Origin: Neolewinella litorea
GTDB taxonomy: Bacteria > Bacteroidota > Bacteroidia > Chitinophagales > Saprospiraceae
Length of the DNA stretch: 64,000 nucleotides
NCBI RefSeq assembly: GCF_004803465.1
Contig: NZ_SRSF01000002.1
Span: 558,001-622,000 of the forward strand
Reading direction: 5' to 3'
Part shown: positions 24,009-33,401 of the stretch, piece after piece
How positions within the stretch are numbered: position 1 is the first letter of the stretch
Layout of the letters: each line of letters begins with the position of its first letter
Made by a program: the position numbers and the translations under genes
Notes under the pieces: generated by a model
What the model was told of the DNA's origin: nothing
The model's database searches: none
What the model saw: only the letters and a program-made list of their open reading frames with translations

Positions 24009-26612
24009 CTACTCATTCTTCTTCTTGTCCGACTTAGTGGGGGCCGGGGCGGCCGAGCGGCGGGCGGCGGCGCGGCGCGTCTGCGTGGGTGCGGCGGCGG
24101 CACCGCCGCCGCCGTTGTCGTCGCCGCCACCCATAAGGTCGTCGTTGCTGACGCCGCGGGTTTTGCGGCGGGCGCGGTCGGCTTCCAGTTCGCCGAACTT
24201 GTAGCTGAAGGTCAGCTTGATGTTGCGGTTGAGGAGGAGGTCTTCCCGGACCTGGGTGAAGTTGGGCGTTTCCAGTTCACTACGCAGCGTCCAGCCGCGA
24301 CCGGCAAAGTTCTCGGCCGACAGGCCTATGGTGCCCCGTCCTTCGTTAAATTCCTTGCTCACGCCCAGGGCGTACATACCGAAGCCGCCGCGCGAGCCCT
24401 GCAGTTGTACCCGCCGGCCCCGCATGAAGGTGAAGGCCTGCGCGCTCCAGCCGTGGTTCAGCTTCAGCTGGCTCATCAACCTGCCGCCGTAGTTAAGGCC
24501 GGCGTTGGTCTGGGTGACGGAGATGCCGTCGGCCCCGGTTACCTGGCCTTCCAGGCGGGCGTAGTCGACGTCGAAGCCGCCGTTGACCGTCCAGCGGTTT
24601 GTCAGATAGAGGTTCAGGAAGGCGTTGATGCCTACCGCCTGCTCTTTGCCGATGTTCTCGTAGGTCGTGAGCAGGGTGCCCTCCAGGCTGTCGATCGGCG
24701 TGCGGACCTCATTTATGGCGTTGGAGGTATTGCGCCCGAAGAGGGAGAGGTTGAGGTAGGTCTTGCCCACCATGCTGCTGTAGCCGAGTTCGTAGTTGTC
24801 GGTCAGCTCCGGGCGCAGCAGGGGGTTACCCACCTCGATGTTCTGGGTGTTTTCCAGGTTGACGTTGGGGTTCAGCTGCCGCAGCCAGGGCCGCTGTATG
24901 CGCCGGCTGTAGGCTGCCTTTACAGTGGTGGACTCCCCTACCCGCTTGGAGAGGTTCAGGCTGGGCACCAGGTTGGCGTAGTCGGGGATCTCGATCGTTT
25001 CCAGGTTCTGGGTGGCCTGGATGCGGGTCTGCTCGTAGCGGAGCCCGGCCTTGACGGTCATTTCACCGGGCAATGACAGGGTGTAGGCACCATAGGCGGC
25101 CACGATGTCCTGTCCGTAGTCCAGCTGCCCGGCCGGGCGTAGTCCGTCGGCGGAGAAGGGGTCCTGCCCTTCGGCACTCAGGTAGCGGAAGTCGCTGTTG
25201 ACCTGCCGCAGGATACCCTTGGCGCCGGCCTCAACGATCTGGGTTTCCCCGATGGGGTGGATGTAGTCGGTCTGGAGGGTGATCTCCTCGTTGTTGCTGT
25301 TATTGAGGTTTTGCAGGCGGCTCAGCACGGTCTCCCGTCCGTCGAGGTTGGAGGATACGAAGTTGGTGTTCTCGTCCGTAGTGCTGTAGAGGGTGGAGAC
25401 GCTGAGTTCGCGGCCGGGCTTGATGACGAAGAGGTAGTCGAGGTTCAGGTCGATGCTGTTGCCGGTGCGCTCGCTCTCAATGTCGCGCAGGAAGGTGGAC
25501 AGGGGTTGCTCGTTAGCGTACACGCTGGTGGTCTGCAGTTGGTCGCGGTTGAAGTTGCGCAGTCCGAAGCGGATGCCCCCGGAGAGGAACTGCCGGTCGG
25601 TGATGTCGTAGTCCAGTCCCAAGTTATACCGACCGAACATCCCGTTGTCGCTGGCCTGTCCGAACTGCTCGCTGCGGCTGTCGGTAAACTGCTGCAGCAG
25701 GGAGGTTTCGGCGTCGTTGTAGAAGGCGCGGCCGAAGCCACCCAGGGTGAGGCCGAACTTGCCCTTGCGGTAGCTGCCGTTCAGGCCGAGGTTGGACCCC
25801 CGCAGTCCGACACCCGTATCCACGTTGAGGAAGTATCCGGCCAGGCTGTTCTTCTTGGTGATGATATTGATGATGCCCCCGCTTCCCTCGGCGTCGTACT
25901 TGGCGGAGGGGCTGGTGATGACCTCCACGCTCTTGATCTGGTCGGCGGGAATCATCTTCATGGCGTCGGCCACGCTGCTGGCGATGATGGTGGAGGGTTT
26001 GTTGTTGATCAGTACGCGGATGTTGCTGTTGCCCCGCAGGCTCACGTTGCCCTCCAGGTCGACTTGCAGCAGGGGTACCCGCCGCAGTACGTCGCTGGCG
26101 TCTCCCCCCTTGCTCAGTTGGTCCTGCTCGGCGTTGTAGACCAGGCGGTCCACCTTCTCCTCGATCAGGGCGCGCTGGCCGGTGACGGTGACTTCCTCCA
26201 GCAGTTCGGCGGAAGCGCCGAGGGTGACGTTGCCGATGGCGGTGGCCTTGCCGCCGGCTACCGTGACGTCGGGCACGGATATTTTTTCGTATCCCAGAAA
26301 GGTGATCTCCACGCGGTAGGTGCCGTCGGCCACGTCGGTAACCGTGAAGCGACCGGCTTCGTCGGTGAGCGTACCGTTTACCAGCTCCGCCGCCGCCGTG
26401 TACAGGCTCACGGTAGCGTAGGCCACCGGGCTTCCGTCGTTGGCATCGGTGACCGTGCCGGTGATGGAGCCCGCCGCGGGCAACCACGCTTTACCGCGCA
26501 GGGAAAAAGCCGTTGCACCGGCGTCCGCGCCCACGGGAAGGGCGGCTAAAGCGACGCCGGTTAGCAACAGGCTGAAAAGAAATATAAAGCGGGGATACAA
26601 ACGAGTCTTCAT
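24009..26612 (-). CDS. TonB-dependent outer-membrane receptor (OMP_b-brl_3 type)
   Basis: A 867-residue protein from ATG 26612 (MKTRLYPRFIFLF signal). Domain order: signal; carboxypeptidase-regulatory-like beta domain (about 48-130, GTVTDANDGSPVAYATV and FLGYEK); TonB plug (about 140-240, EEVTVTGQ and RGNSNIRVLINNKP, IKSVEVITSPSAKYDAEGSG); a long 22-strand-type barrel. The tail is rich in Arg, Ala and Lys, which is unusual for a barrel end. It imports an unknown large substrate using the proton motive force through TonB. A terminator-like hairpin separates it from the upstream gene, so it has its own promoter. Confidence 0.9.
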   Translation of the reverse strand: MKTRLYPRFIFLFSLLLTGVALAALPVGADAGATAFSLRGKAWLPAAGSITGTVTDANDGSPVAYATVSLYTAAAELVNGTLTDEAGRFTVTDVADGTYRVEITFLGYEKISVPDVTVAGGKATAIGNVTLGASAELLEEVTVTGQRALIEEKVDRLVYNAEQDQLSKGGDASDVLRRVPLLQVDLEGNVSLRGNSNIRVLINNKPSTIIASSVADAMKMIPADQIKSVEVITSPSAKYDAEGSGGIINIITKKNSLAGYFLNVDTGVGLRGSNLGLNGSYRKGKFGLTLGGFGRAFYNDAETSLLQQFTDSRSEQFGQASDNGMFGRYNLGLDYDITDRQFLSGGIRFGLRNFNRDQLQTTSVYANEQPLSTFLRDIESERTGNSIDLNLDYLFVIKPGRELSVSTLYSTTDENTNFVSSNLDGRETVLSRLQNLNNSNNEEITLQTDYIHPIGETQIVEAGAKGILRQVNSDFRYLSAEGQDPFSADGLRPAGQLDYGQDIVAAYGAYTLSLPGEMTVKAGLRYEQTRIQATQNLETIEIPDYANLVPSLNLSKRVGESTTVKAAYSRRIQRPWLRQLNPNVNLENTQNIEVGNPLLRPELTDNYELGYSSMVGKTYLNLSLFGRNTSNAINEVRTPIDSLEGTLLTTYENIGKEQAVGINAFLNLYLTNRWTVNGGFDVDYARLEGQVTGADGISVTQTNAGLNYGGRLMSQLKLNHGWSAQAFTFMRGRRVQLQGSRGGFGMYALGVSKEFNEGRGTIGLSAENFAGRGWTLRSELETPNFTQVREDLLLNRNIKLTFSYKFGELEADRARRKTRGVSNDDLMGGGDDNGGGGAAAAPTQTRRAAARRSAAPAPTKSDKKKNE

Positions 26613-26629
26613 CTGGGTGGGATTAGGCA

Positions 26630-26663
26630 CACAAAAGAAGGCCCCGCGGGGAGGCCGCGGGGC
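26630..26663 (-). terminator. Terminator-like hairpin after the small lipoprotein gene
   Basis: A 9-bp GC stem (GCCCCGCGG at 26641-26649 with CCGCGGGGC at 26655-26663) is followed on the minus strand by a T-rich run (26640 to 26630). It lies between the lipoprotein gene and the TonB receptor start. The short direct repeat CGACGATCCGG occurs nearby at about 26691 and 26731. Confidence 0.5.
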
Positions 26664-26773
26664 ACCGATCTACCATCCGGCGTACTTGCTCGACGATCCG
26701 GACCCGGGTGGGTTGGTCTACCCCGGTTTGATCGACGATCCGGCACGCCGGACCATACTTTCGCAGGGGTCGC

Positions 26774-27205
26774 TTATTCAACCAGCAGGGTGGTATCCGT
26801 GCCGATCAGGGAAAGCTCGGAGGGCAGGTCCTCCTCCGAGAGGTAGGGAGAGAGGTCGAACGAGAATTCCCGCGTCAGGTAGGCCTGGCAGGTAAATTCG
26901 TCTACATTGTCGTCAAAGATGAGCCGGGCCGAAGACTGGGTGGGATTGCTTTCCGCTACGTCGCCCGTCGTCACCAGGTCCAGTTTCCAGAATTCTGACG
27001 TACAGCCGCTGGCACCGATCTCCACCGTCAGGCAGCGACCGTCTACGTGGGCCGACTCCAGGTTGTAGTGGTCGGAAGCTAAACCCTCCACCGACCCCAC
27101 GATCCTGATATCGGGACCGCAGTCAAGGGTAAGGGCTTCGTCCTTCTCGCAGGAAAACAACAGGAAGGCGAGCAAAAACAGGGGCAATACAGTGAACTTT
27201 GTCAT
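26774..27205 (-). CDS. Small lipoprotein, paralogue of 9616-10065
   Basis: A 143-residue product from ATG 27205, with a good lipoprotein signal (lipobox LFSC). It shares with the product at 9616-10065 the DCGxxIxI start, the GRCLTVEIGASGC core, LIFDD...TCQA and FDLSPYL. The conserved cysteines suggest two disulfides in the periplasm or on the surface. No function is recognised. It lies between a TonB receptor and an FAD-enzyme gene on the same strand. Confidence 0.75.
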   Translation of the reverse strand: MTKFTVLPLFLLAFLLFSCEKDEALTLDCGPDIRIVGSVEGLASDHYNLESAHVDGRCLTVEIGASGCTSEFWKLDLVTTGDVAESNPTQSSARLIFDDNVDEFTCQAYLTREFSFDLSPYLSEEDLPSELSLIGTDTTLLVE

Positions 27206-27296
27206 GGCAATTCGCGCATTTGGTTTCACCATGAACAGGACGCAGGCGACCGGAAAAGCGTTGGAGGCCGGATCATAATTTTTTCCGATTCAGCGG

Positions 27297-29516
27297 CTAG
27301 CCGACGGGTACTCCGGGCGTGCGGCGCAGCGGGGACCAGATGTCCTTATAACGGGTCGCACCGTAAGCCCGCCTGAGCGCCTGGGCGGCCTGCAGACCGG
27401 ATTGAATAGCCCCGTCTATGTACCCTACGTTCAGACCGAAATCGGTCCAGTCGCCGCAGAGATAAAGGTTACCGTAGCCGCTGCCATCGGGCCGCAGCCG
27501 GTGGCGCGCGGTGTCGGGCAGGGAGAGCGTGTACTGGTCAGTGGGTCGTACGTTCAGCCGCACGTACTGGTAGGCGAACCGTTCTTCCGGCGAGGCCGAC
27601 GCCTGCGGACTGTAAAGCAGTCGTCCGTCGAAGGTGGCATTGGGCGAATAGGCATCCGGCCAGAAGTAGGCCATATAGCGGTCGAGGTACTGGCGGAAGG
27701 AAGCCCGCAGACGGGCAAGTTCCCGAGCCGGAAAGCCGTGGTCCGAATAGGGAGGAAGCGGAGTAGCCAGCGGATACGGACCGGTGAAGTAGGCCACGAA
27801 ACCGGGCCGATTGTCATTCGGCCACTGTTCGTGGGGAAGGACGAGGGTGCTGTCGAGCCACGAGTAGAGCGGGTCTTCGTACACCACCACGTTGGGTGCT
27901 CCCCCGCTTGGCGGCAACCCCCAATCGTACAATTTGAACCCGAGTTTGCGCAGGTTGGGCTTTGTCCAGATCTGGGCCGACTGCGTGGGCGTAGTGGCGA
28001 CCGCCTCCACCATTCGACGCCATTCGGGGCGGTTGTCGATGATGCTCGAGCACACGGTGGTCAGGCAGCCTACCGGAATGCCGAGGATTACCTCGTCGAA
28101 GTCCTCGCCCAGGGTGAGGGTCCGGGTGCCCGCCCCGGGCCAGTCGGCCCACGGATCTTCCAGGTCGACCCCCTCCGTGCGCAGCCGATTGGCTTGGGTG
28201 GGGTCAAGTTGTTCGTAGCGCGGGGTACTGGGCCAGGCCCGGACGCCGTCGGGCAGCACCACCGCCGGGTCGTACTCGGCCGCCGTGAGATCGACCTGGC
28301 GGAGTACGTCGATGCGCTCGATGCGCCCCGCGGGGGAGTGGTAGACCTGCTCGACGCGGTGGAAAAATTCAAACTTGACGCCGCGCGCCTTCAATACCTG
28401 ATAGAGTGGCATCACCAGGGTATCGCCCGTGCCGTAACGCATCTGGAATACGAAACTGCCCTTGTAACCGATCGACTGGATCAGGAACTGCAGGGCCGAG
28501 CCGGCCGCCAGGGCACCGCCCCGGTCGTTGACCAGGTTGGAAAAGGTGCCGGTGTAGAAGAACCGTACCACGACGCTCTCCAACAGGTAGTCCGGCGCAC
28601 CCTGCCGACGCAGCCATTCCCGGAAATCGTACCGGTCGATGGCCTCGAAGTGGAAGGTTTCAGTCTTCTCTTCGTATACGTCGTCGAGCACCCCCTTGAG
28701 CAGGTAGTAGCCAAAGGTGAGAAAGAGGACGATGCGTTCCAGCCGTGGGTGTTTGCTCAGGCCGGCGTACAGCAGGTCGTCGCTCTGTTCCAGGAAATTG
28801 CCGATCTGCCGCAGCAGGCGGCGGTGGTGGGCGTACTCACTATCCATAGCCCGGGCGTGGGCGGTGTGGAAAGCCTCCTGCAGGTTTTGGTACCTGGGGG
28901 GTAGTTTGCGTTGTTGCTGGCTCACCAGAACTCCGACCGCCCCGGCCAACCAGCCGCGCCACCCCCTGGCGGGCAGTCCGAAGTAGGGAAAGAAGTGCGC
29001 CAGGATCAGGCGCTCGATCGGGTTGACGTCTTTGCCGTAGGGGCTGCCCATGACGAACTCCAGCAGCAGGGCCATGCCCTTGCGGATCAGCGCCCAGGGT
29101 GGCAGCGGCCCGGAGGTACCCGGCAGTTCTGCGGTACGGGGAAAGATGAGGGGCCAGCAACTCCAGTGGTCTGACCGTTCCTCCGTCGTCAGGAGGGTGG
29201 TGTCGTTGCGGTCCAGTCCGTCACGGAACAATTCCTGCAGGGGGCTGTCCGGATCCAGTGCCCGCCGGGTGCGTTCGGCGTACACGTCCCGGAAGAGCCT
29301 GAAGGTGGTATCGTACCAGCCCTGCAGGATATGGATGCCGTGTTCTTCGATGCGCCCGTGGTCGCCCCGCCCGGTGGCGGTCTTGCCGCCCAATCGCCAT
29401 CCCGGTTGGTAGACGGTCACTTCGTAGTGCTCCGACCAGCGGGGGTAGTCGGTCAGTTCGTGGGCCGCGGCCAGGGAGGCGAGTCCTCCGCCAAGAATGG
29501 CGATCTGTTTGGGCAT
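27297..29516 (-). CDS. FAD-dependent oxidoreductase, amine-oxidase/carotenoid-desaturase type
   Basis: A 739-residue cytoplasmic protein beginning with a dinucleotide-binding Rossmann motif (ILGGGLASLAAAHEL) followed by QPGWRLGGKTATGRG, the flavin-binding signature of the NAD(P)-binding amine oxidase/phytoene-desaturase superfamily. Near the C-terminus GYGNLYLCGDWTDFGLNVGYIDGAIQSG supplies the second FAD contact region (about residues 690-720). It is about 200 residues longer than typical desaturases. It is five bases from the upstream gene at 29522-30436, so the two are translationally coupled. The substrate could be a carotenoid, squalene or other polyprenyl compound; this cannot be settled by reading. 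Confidence 0.8.
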   Translation of the reverse strand: MPKQIAILGGGLASLAAAHELTDYPRWSEHYEVTVYQPGWRLGGKTATGRGDHGRIEEHGIHILQGWYDTTFRLFRDVYAERTRRALDPDSPLQELFRDGLDRNDTTLLTTEERSDHWSCWPLIFPRTAELPGTSGPLPPWALIRKGMALLLEFVMGSPYGKDVNPIERLILAHFFPYFGLPARGWRGWLAGAVGVLVSQQQRKLPPRYQNLQEAFHTAHARAMDSEYAHHRRLLRQIGNFLEQSDDLLYAGLSKHPRLERIVLFLTFGYYLLKGVLDDVYEEKTETFHFEAIDRYDFREWLRRQGAPDYLLESVVVRFFYTGTFSNLVNDRGGALAAGSALQFLIQSIGYKGSFVFQMRYGTGDTLVMPLYQVLKARGVKFEFFHRVEQVYHSPAGRIERIDVLRQVDLTAAEYDPAVVLPDGVRAWPSTPRYEQLDPTQANRLRTEGVDLEDPWADWPGAGTRTLTLGEDFDEVILGIPVGCLTTVCSSIIDNRPEWRRMVEAVATTPTQSAQIWTKPNLRKLGFKLYDWGLPPSGGAPNVVVYEDPLYSWLDSTLVLPHEQWPNDNRPGFVAYFTGPYPLATPLPPYSDHGFPARELARLRASFRQYLDRYMAYFWPDAYSPNATFDGRLLYSPQASASPEERFAYQYVRLNVRPTDQYTLSLPDTARHRLRPDGSGYGNLYLCGDWTDFGLNVGYIDGAIQSGLQAAQALRRAYGATRYKDIWSPLRRTPGVPVG

Positions 29517-29521
29517 GGCGA

Positions 29522-30436
29522 TCAGACGGTGTTGGGCGCGGGTGGCGGCGCGGGTAAGCGGGTGAATATCCCGCGCAAGGTGCCGAGCAGCTTAACCCAA
29601 CAGGGGGTGGCGCGCCGGGGCAATCGGCCGGTGGGATAGACGGGCTGCCCATTGCGGATGAGTTCCACCAGGCGGGGCTGTCGATTCCAGTCGGCGGCGA
29701 GGCGGTACAGGCGATCGAGCTCCGGCATGATCAACACATTGTCGAACAGCTGCACGCCGAGCGACTCGCCGCAGTGGCAGTGGCCCAGAACATGGCGAAT
29801 GTCACGGTCCGAGAGGGGGTACGTACGCGGGTAGAAGGCCTCAAACTGGGTAAGTAAGTCCACCGCTGCCCCCCCGGGCGAGGCGAAGATCCGCCCCAGG
29901 TCCCCGAAGGCGAACGGCGCCTCCTCCACCATGGCCTGGGCAAAGAGCAGGCGGTACAGGACGACATTCAGAAAGATGCGTTCCGGCGGGCGCTCCTTCT
30001 TCGCGAGCGCGGTGTAGGTCAGGTATCCGTCGATGATGCTACAGTTGTGAGCACGGTACCAGGTGGTGTCGTCGGGCCGGTTCAGGTACTCGTGCCATAG
30101 TTGAGCGGGCGTGGGCAGTAGTGTGGGGTCCACCATTCTGTCGGCGGCCCGCACGGCAAGTTCGCAGGAATAGATGTAGTGCAGGTTCACGGCGCTCCAC
30201 CAGGCGCTGCCCGGGGGCTTACTATTGAGGGGGCGTAGTACGGCCCGTTCCTGCCAGCGCATGAAGGCCAGTTCGGAGTTTCCGAGGCTGGACAGCCCAC
30301 CGTTTCGGTGGCCGTACTTAGCGTAAAACTGCTGCCGGGAAGCGTACCGTTCCGACGGCGAGTCCTGTAAGGATTGCACCCAGGACCGTACTTCCCGCTC
30401 GATTTCCACGAGCGGGCCAGCGACTAGTGGTGGCAT
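29522..30436 (-). CDS. Hypothetical protein in operon with FAD oxidoreductase
   Basis: A 304-residue protein, predicted mostly helical, with no signal peptide. Notable segments are YAKYGHRNGGLSSLGNSE near residue 40, LRPLNSKPPGSAWWSAVNLHYIYS near residue 68 and GHCHCGESLG near 227. The clustered His and Cys could bind metal. I do not recognise the family. Because it precedes the FAD enzyme by five bases on the same strand, it may supply or process the same substrate (inference). Confidence 0.65.
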   Translation of the reverse strand: MPPLVAGPLVEIEREVRSWVQSLQDSPSERYASRQQFYAKYGHRNGGLSSLGNSELAFMRWQERAVLRPLNSKPPGSAWWSAVNLHYIYSCELAVRAADRMVDPTLLPTPAQLWHEYLNRPDDTTWYRAHNCSIIDGYLTYTALAKKERPPERIFLNVVLYRLLFAQAMVEEAPFAFGDLGRIFASPGGAAVDLLTQFEAFYPRTYPLSDRDIRHVLGHCHCGESLGVQLFDNVLIMPELDRLYRLAADWNRQPRLVELIRNGQPVYPTGRLPRRATPCWVKLLGTLRGIFTRLPAPPPAPNTV

Positions 30437-30597
30437 AGTGTGAGGGGCTGTTTATGCGCCCCTACCAAACTGACGCAGAGGCCTTTACAAAACTACGGGC
30501 GGGCCGGGATATTAGCGAAAAAAAGACGTAATTTTCAGTAAAGGAGACACCCCGCCTCCGGCCCCTTTCGTCGTGGTTTGGACCTCCACCTTTGGAT

Positions 30598-32574
30598 ATG
30601 CATCAGGCTCCGGTGGTACGGCTTGTTCTGCTTACCCTGTTACTGGTTACCGCCGCCTCCGGCAGCACCCAGCCCGTGATCGTATTGGACGCCGCCGACG
30701 GCGTGCAGACCGTGGGCACGTACACCGCTTTTTTCCGCACGCCGGACGAACTGTCCATAGAGGAGGTGATCGCCCTGGACAGTTCCGGTGCCTTCCACCG
30801 CCTCAACCAGGCGGCCCCCAATTTCGCAGCCACCTCCGATATTGTCTGGCTGCGCTTCACCGTGCGCAAGGTTTCTCCCCTGCCTTTCTACCTGCACCTG
30901 AGCTCCGCTTTCCTCGACCGGATCGAACTGTACCAGATCGGCGAATCGGGCCCCCGCCTCCTGCGCCGCACGGGCGACGATCTTCCCTTCGCGGAGCGCG
31001 ACCTGCAGGTGCCGAGTTTTCTCCTGCTGCTCGACCAGCGGGTGGAGGAAACCCGCACCTATTACCTGAGCGTCCGCTCCGATCAGCCCCTCTTCTTCTC
31101 CCTGCGCACGGGTACGCCCAAGGCTTACTTTGAGGACCTCCACACCCAGGATTTCCTGCAGGGGGTCTACTTCGGTTTCATGCTGCTGATCTTCCTCTAC
31201 AACTTCCTGATCTACGTATCGCTGCGGGAGAGGGTCTACCTCTACTACGGCTTCTACCTGCTGAGCATTACCCTCTTCATGAGTTTCGTTTTCCAGTACC
31301 TGTTCCAGTACTTCTGGCCCAATTTCCCGCAGCTGAACCGCTACGCGGTCGCTACTGCCGGACTCACCATCATCTCCGCCGTGCTCTTTTCGCGGGAATT
31401 TCTCTCTACCCTCACCAACGCGCCCCGGTTTCACCGGCTTTCCCGTTTTTTCCTTGGCCTGGGCGGCCTCATCATTATCCTCGTCGTCGTACAGGTACCC
31501 TTGCTGGCGTTGATGCTCTCCCAGGCGGGAATTTTGCTGCTGGCCCTGTTCCTGTTCGTCCTCGGTGTGGTATTGTACCGGCGGGGATTCTCCCCGGCCA
31601 AATATTACCTGATCGCCTGGGGCGTACTGATCCTGGGCTTCGTGGCGGCCATGCTGGAATCGCTCAACGTACTTCCCGTGAGCCCCCACCTGAATTCCCT
31701 GCAGATCGGTTCCGCCCTCGAGGTGACCCTGCTCTCCTTCGCCCTGGCCGACCGCATCAATACCTACAAGCGCGACCGCATCCAGGCCCAGCGGGAAGCG
31801 CTGCACGCCGCCCAGACCGCCCACGCCCTGGTAGCCCAGCAGAAGGAAATTCTGGAAGAGCGGGTGGAGGAGCGCACCCGGCAACTCCACGAAACCCTAC
31901 GGCTGGTGGAGATCGAGCGGGAAAAATCCGACCACCTGCTCCTCAGCATCCTACCCAACGACATTGCCGCCGAACTCAAGGAACGGGGGTACGCCGAGCC
32001 GCGCTTCTTCCGCTCCGTCTCGGTCATGTTCATGGATATCGTCCAGTTTTCCAGCCTGACGCGCGGTCTGCCCGCCCGCGAACTGGTGGACCGCCTCGAC
32101 GACATCTTCAACTGCATCGACGATATCGTCAGCACACATAGTCTCGAAAAGATCAAGACCATCGGCGACGCCTACATGGCCGCCGGGGGTATCCCGAACC
32201 CGGATGACGGCCACGCGGTCCAGATTGTAGTCGCGGCCCAGAAGATTCTCGAATGCGTCGCCCAGTTTCCGCCCGATAGCCGGGGCAACTGCTGGCAAAT
32301 GCGCATCGGCATCCATACCGGACCGGTAGTGGCCGGCGTGGTGGGCAAAAACAAGTTCGCCTACGACATCTGGGGCGAAACCGTCAACCTAGCCTCCCGC
32401 ATGGAGGTCAACAGCGCCCCGGGGCGCATCAACGTATCCGAAGCGACATTCAACTACATTCAGGACCACTTTGCCTGCACCTTTCGCGGACAGGTGGAAG
32501 CTAGGAACATCGGTCTGGTCGGCATGTATTTCGTCGAACCTGGCAGTAACGGATCACCCGTCTGTCGTTTCTGA
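30598..32574 (+). CDS. 7TM-sensor adenylate cyclase (class III)
   Basis: A 658-residue membrane protein from ATG 30598 (MHQAPVVRL signal); a TTG six bases earlier is less likely. Order: signal peptide; extracytoplasmic beta domain of the 7TMR-DISMED2 type (about 30-175); seven membrane helices (about 185-390); a coiled coil (about 395-440, QKEILEERVEERTRQL); class III cyclase domain (about 470-635). Catalytic features are the metal aspartates in FMDIVQFSS (about 480) and TIGDAYM (about 523), the adenine-selecting Lys in EKIKTIGD and Asp in AYDIWGE, and the NLASRM region for the transition state. It makes cAMP in response to an unknown external ligand. Confidence 0.9.
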   Translation: MHQAPVVRLVLLTLLLVTAASGSTQPVIVLDAADGVQTVGTYTAFFRTPDELSIEEVIALDSSGAFHRLNQAAPNFAATSDIVWLRFTVRKVSPLPFYLHLSSAFLDRIELYQIGESGPRLLRRTGDDLPFAERDLQVPSFLLLLDQRVEETRTYYLSVRSDQPLFFSLRTGTPKAYFEDLHTQDFLQGVYFGFMLLIFLYNFLIYVSLRERVYLYYGFYLLSITLFMSFVFQYLFQYFWPNFPQLNRYAVATAGLTIISAVLFSREFLSTLTNAPRFHRLSRFFLGLGGLIIILVVVQVPLLALMLSQAGILLLALFLFVLGVVLYRRGFSPAKYYLIAWGVLILGFVAAMLESLNVLPVSPHLNSLQIGSALEVTLLSFALADRINTYKRDRIQAQREALHAAQTAHALVAQQKEILEERVEERTRQLHETLRLVEIEREKSDHLLLSILPNDIAAELKERGYAEPRFFRSVSVMFMDIVQFSSLTRGLPARELVDRLDDIFNCIDDIVSTHSLEKIKTIGDAYMAAGGIPNPDDGHAVQIVVAAQKILECVAQFPPDSRGNCWQMRIGIHTGPVVAGVVGKNKFAYDIWGETVNLASRMEVNSAPGRINVSEATFNYIQDHFACTFRGQVEARNIGLVGMYFVEPGSNGSPVCRF

Positions 32575-32584
32575 ACCACCCGCG

Positions 32585-33361
32585 CTACAGCTGCCCCACG
32601 AAGCGCTGGAAGGCCGCCGGATCTTCCCGTTTCGCGGCGCAGTCGAGGTCGGCGGCGCGGGCGTTGATCTTCTGGATACGGTTCTGGGGATTGGGATGGG
32701 TGCTTAAGAATTCGGTCACCTGGCCCCGGCGTTCCACCTGCTCGAAGAAGCCGGCCGCGCCATTGGTGGCGTAGGGCGTGGCGCAGAGGTAATCAACCGA
32801 ACGGGCGTCGGCCTCCGCTTCGTCTGCTCGGCTGAACCCCAGGTTGATCAACTGGTTGGCGAGCTGCGCCAGAATTCCGGAGTTGTCGCCGCCGGTCAGC
32901 AGCCGTTGCAGGGCCGCCAGTCCGAACCGCTTGGTAGCCTGCTGGGTCGAGTGCCGCTCGGCGGCGTGGGCGATTTCGTGGGCCAGCACCCCGGCAAGCT
33001 GGTCAGGGCCAGTCAGGGAACGGATCAGGCCGGTAAACACGAACAGGTAGCCGCCCGGCGCCGCAAAGGCATTATTCACCGGCCGGTCGATGAGGTAAAC
33101 CCGGTAAGGAAACACATCCGCGTGGGGCACACCGCCGAGGTCCACGATCTCGTCGACCATGCCCTGCACGTACGCGTAGGCTTCCCGGTGGGTGTCCGGA
33201 TCCAGCACGGGAAAGGCAGCGGGGTCCTGCAAAATTTCCGCCATCGCCTGCCGGCCGAGCTCCACGTCCTGGCTGACCGGAAATACGTTGATATCCGGCC
33301 CCCCGGAACAGGCAGTAAGTCCCCCGACCACCAAAAGCAAGAAAAGACGAAGTATGCGCAT
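32585..33361 (-). CDS. M48-family metalloprotease lipoprotein
   Basis: A 258-residue product from ATG 33361, which gives a lipoprotein signal (lipobox LTAC). Zinc site: HEIAHAAERHS (about residue 128) with the downstream glutamate in DEAEADARSVDYL (about residue 190), as in M48 peptidases of the BepA/LoiP type involved in envelope quality control. The fold also includes AAPGGYLFVFTGLI. It is convergent with the cyclase gene (11 bases). A 26-bp hairpin array lies directly upstream of its start, between it and the next gene on the same strand. Confidence 0.9.
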   Translation of the reverse strand: MRILRLFLLLVVGGLTACSGGPDINVFPVSQDVELGRQAMAEILQDPAAFPVLDPDTHREAYAYVQGMVDEIVDLGGVPHADVFPYRVYLIDRPVNNAFAAPGGYLFVFTGLIRSLTGPDQLAGVLAHEIAHAAERHSTQQATKRFGLAALQRLLTGGDNSGILAQLANQLINLGFSRADEAEADARSVDYLCATPYATNGAAGFFEQVERRGQVTEFLSTHPNPQNRIQKINARAADLDCAAKREDPAAFQRFVGQL

Positions 33362-33401
33362 CAACGTCAGAAGCCCCATACCCACCCCCGTGTTCACCCA
33401 G

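Noticed and set aside
25257-26549. Long plus-strand open frame inside the TonB receptor gene
   Set aside because: It is antisense to a clearly recognised receptor, has low-complexity Val/Gly/Asp-rich composition typical of a shadow of GC-rich coding sequence, and has no family features.
27402-28904. 500-codon open frame opposite the FAD oxidoreductase
   Set aside because: It is the complement of a gene with clear FAD motifs; its composition is that of a reverse-strand shadow.
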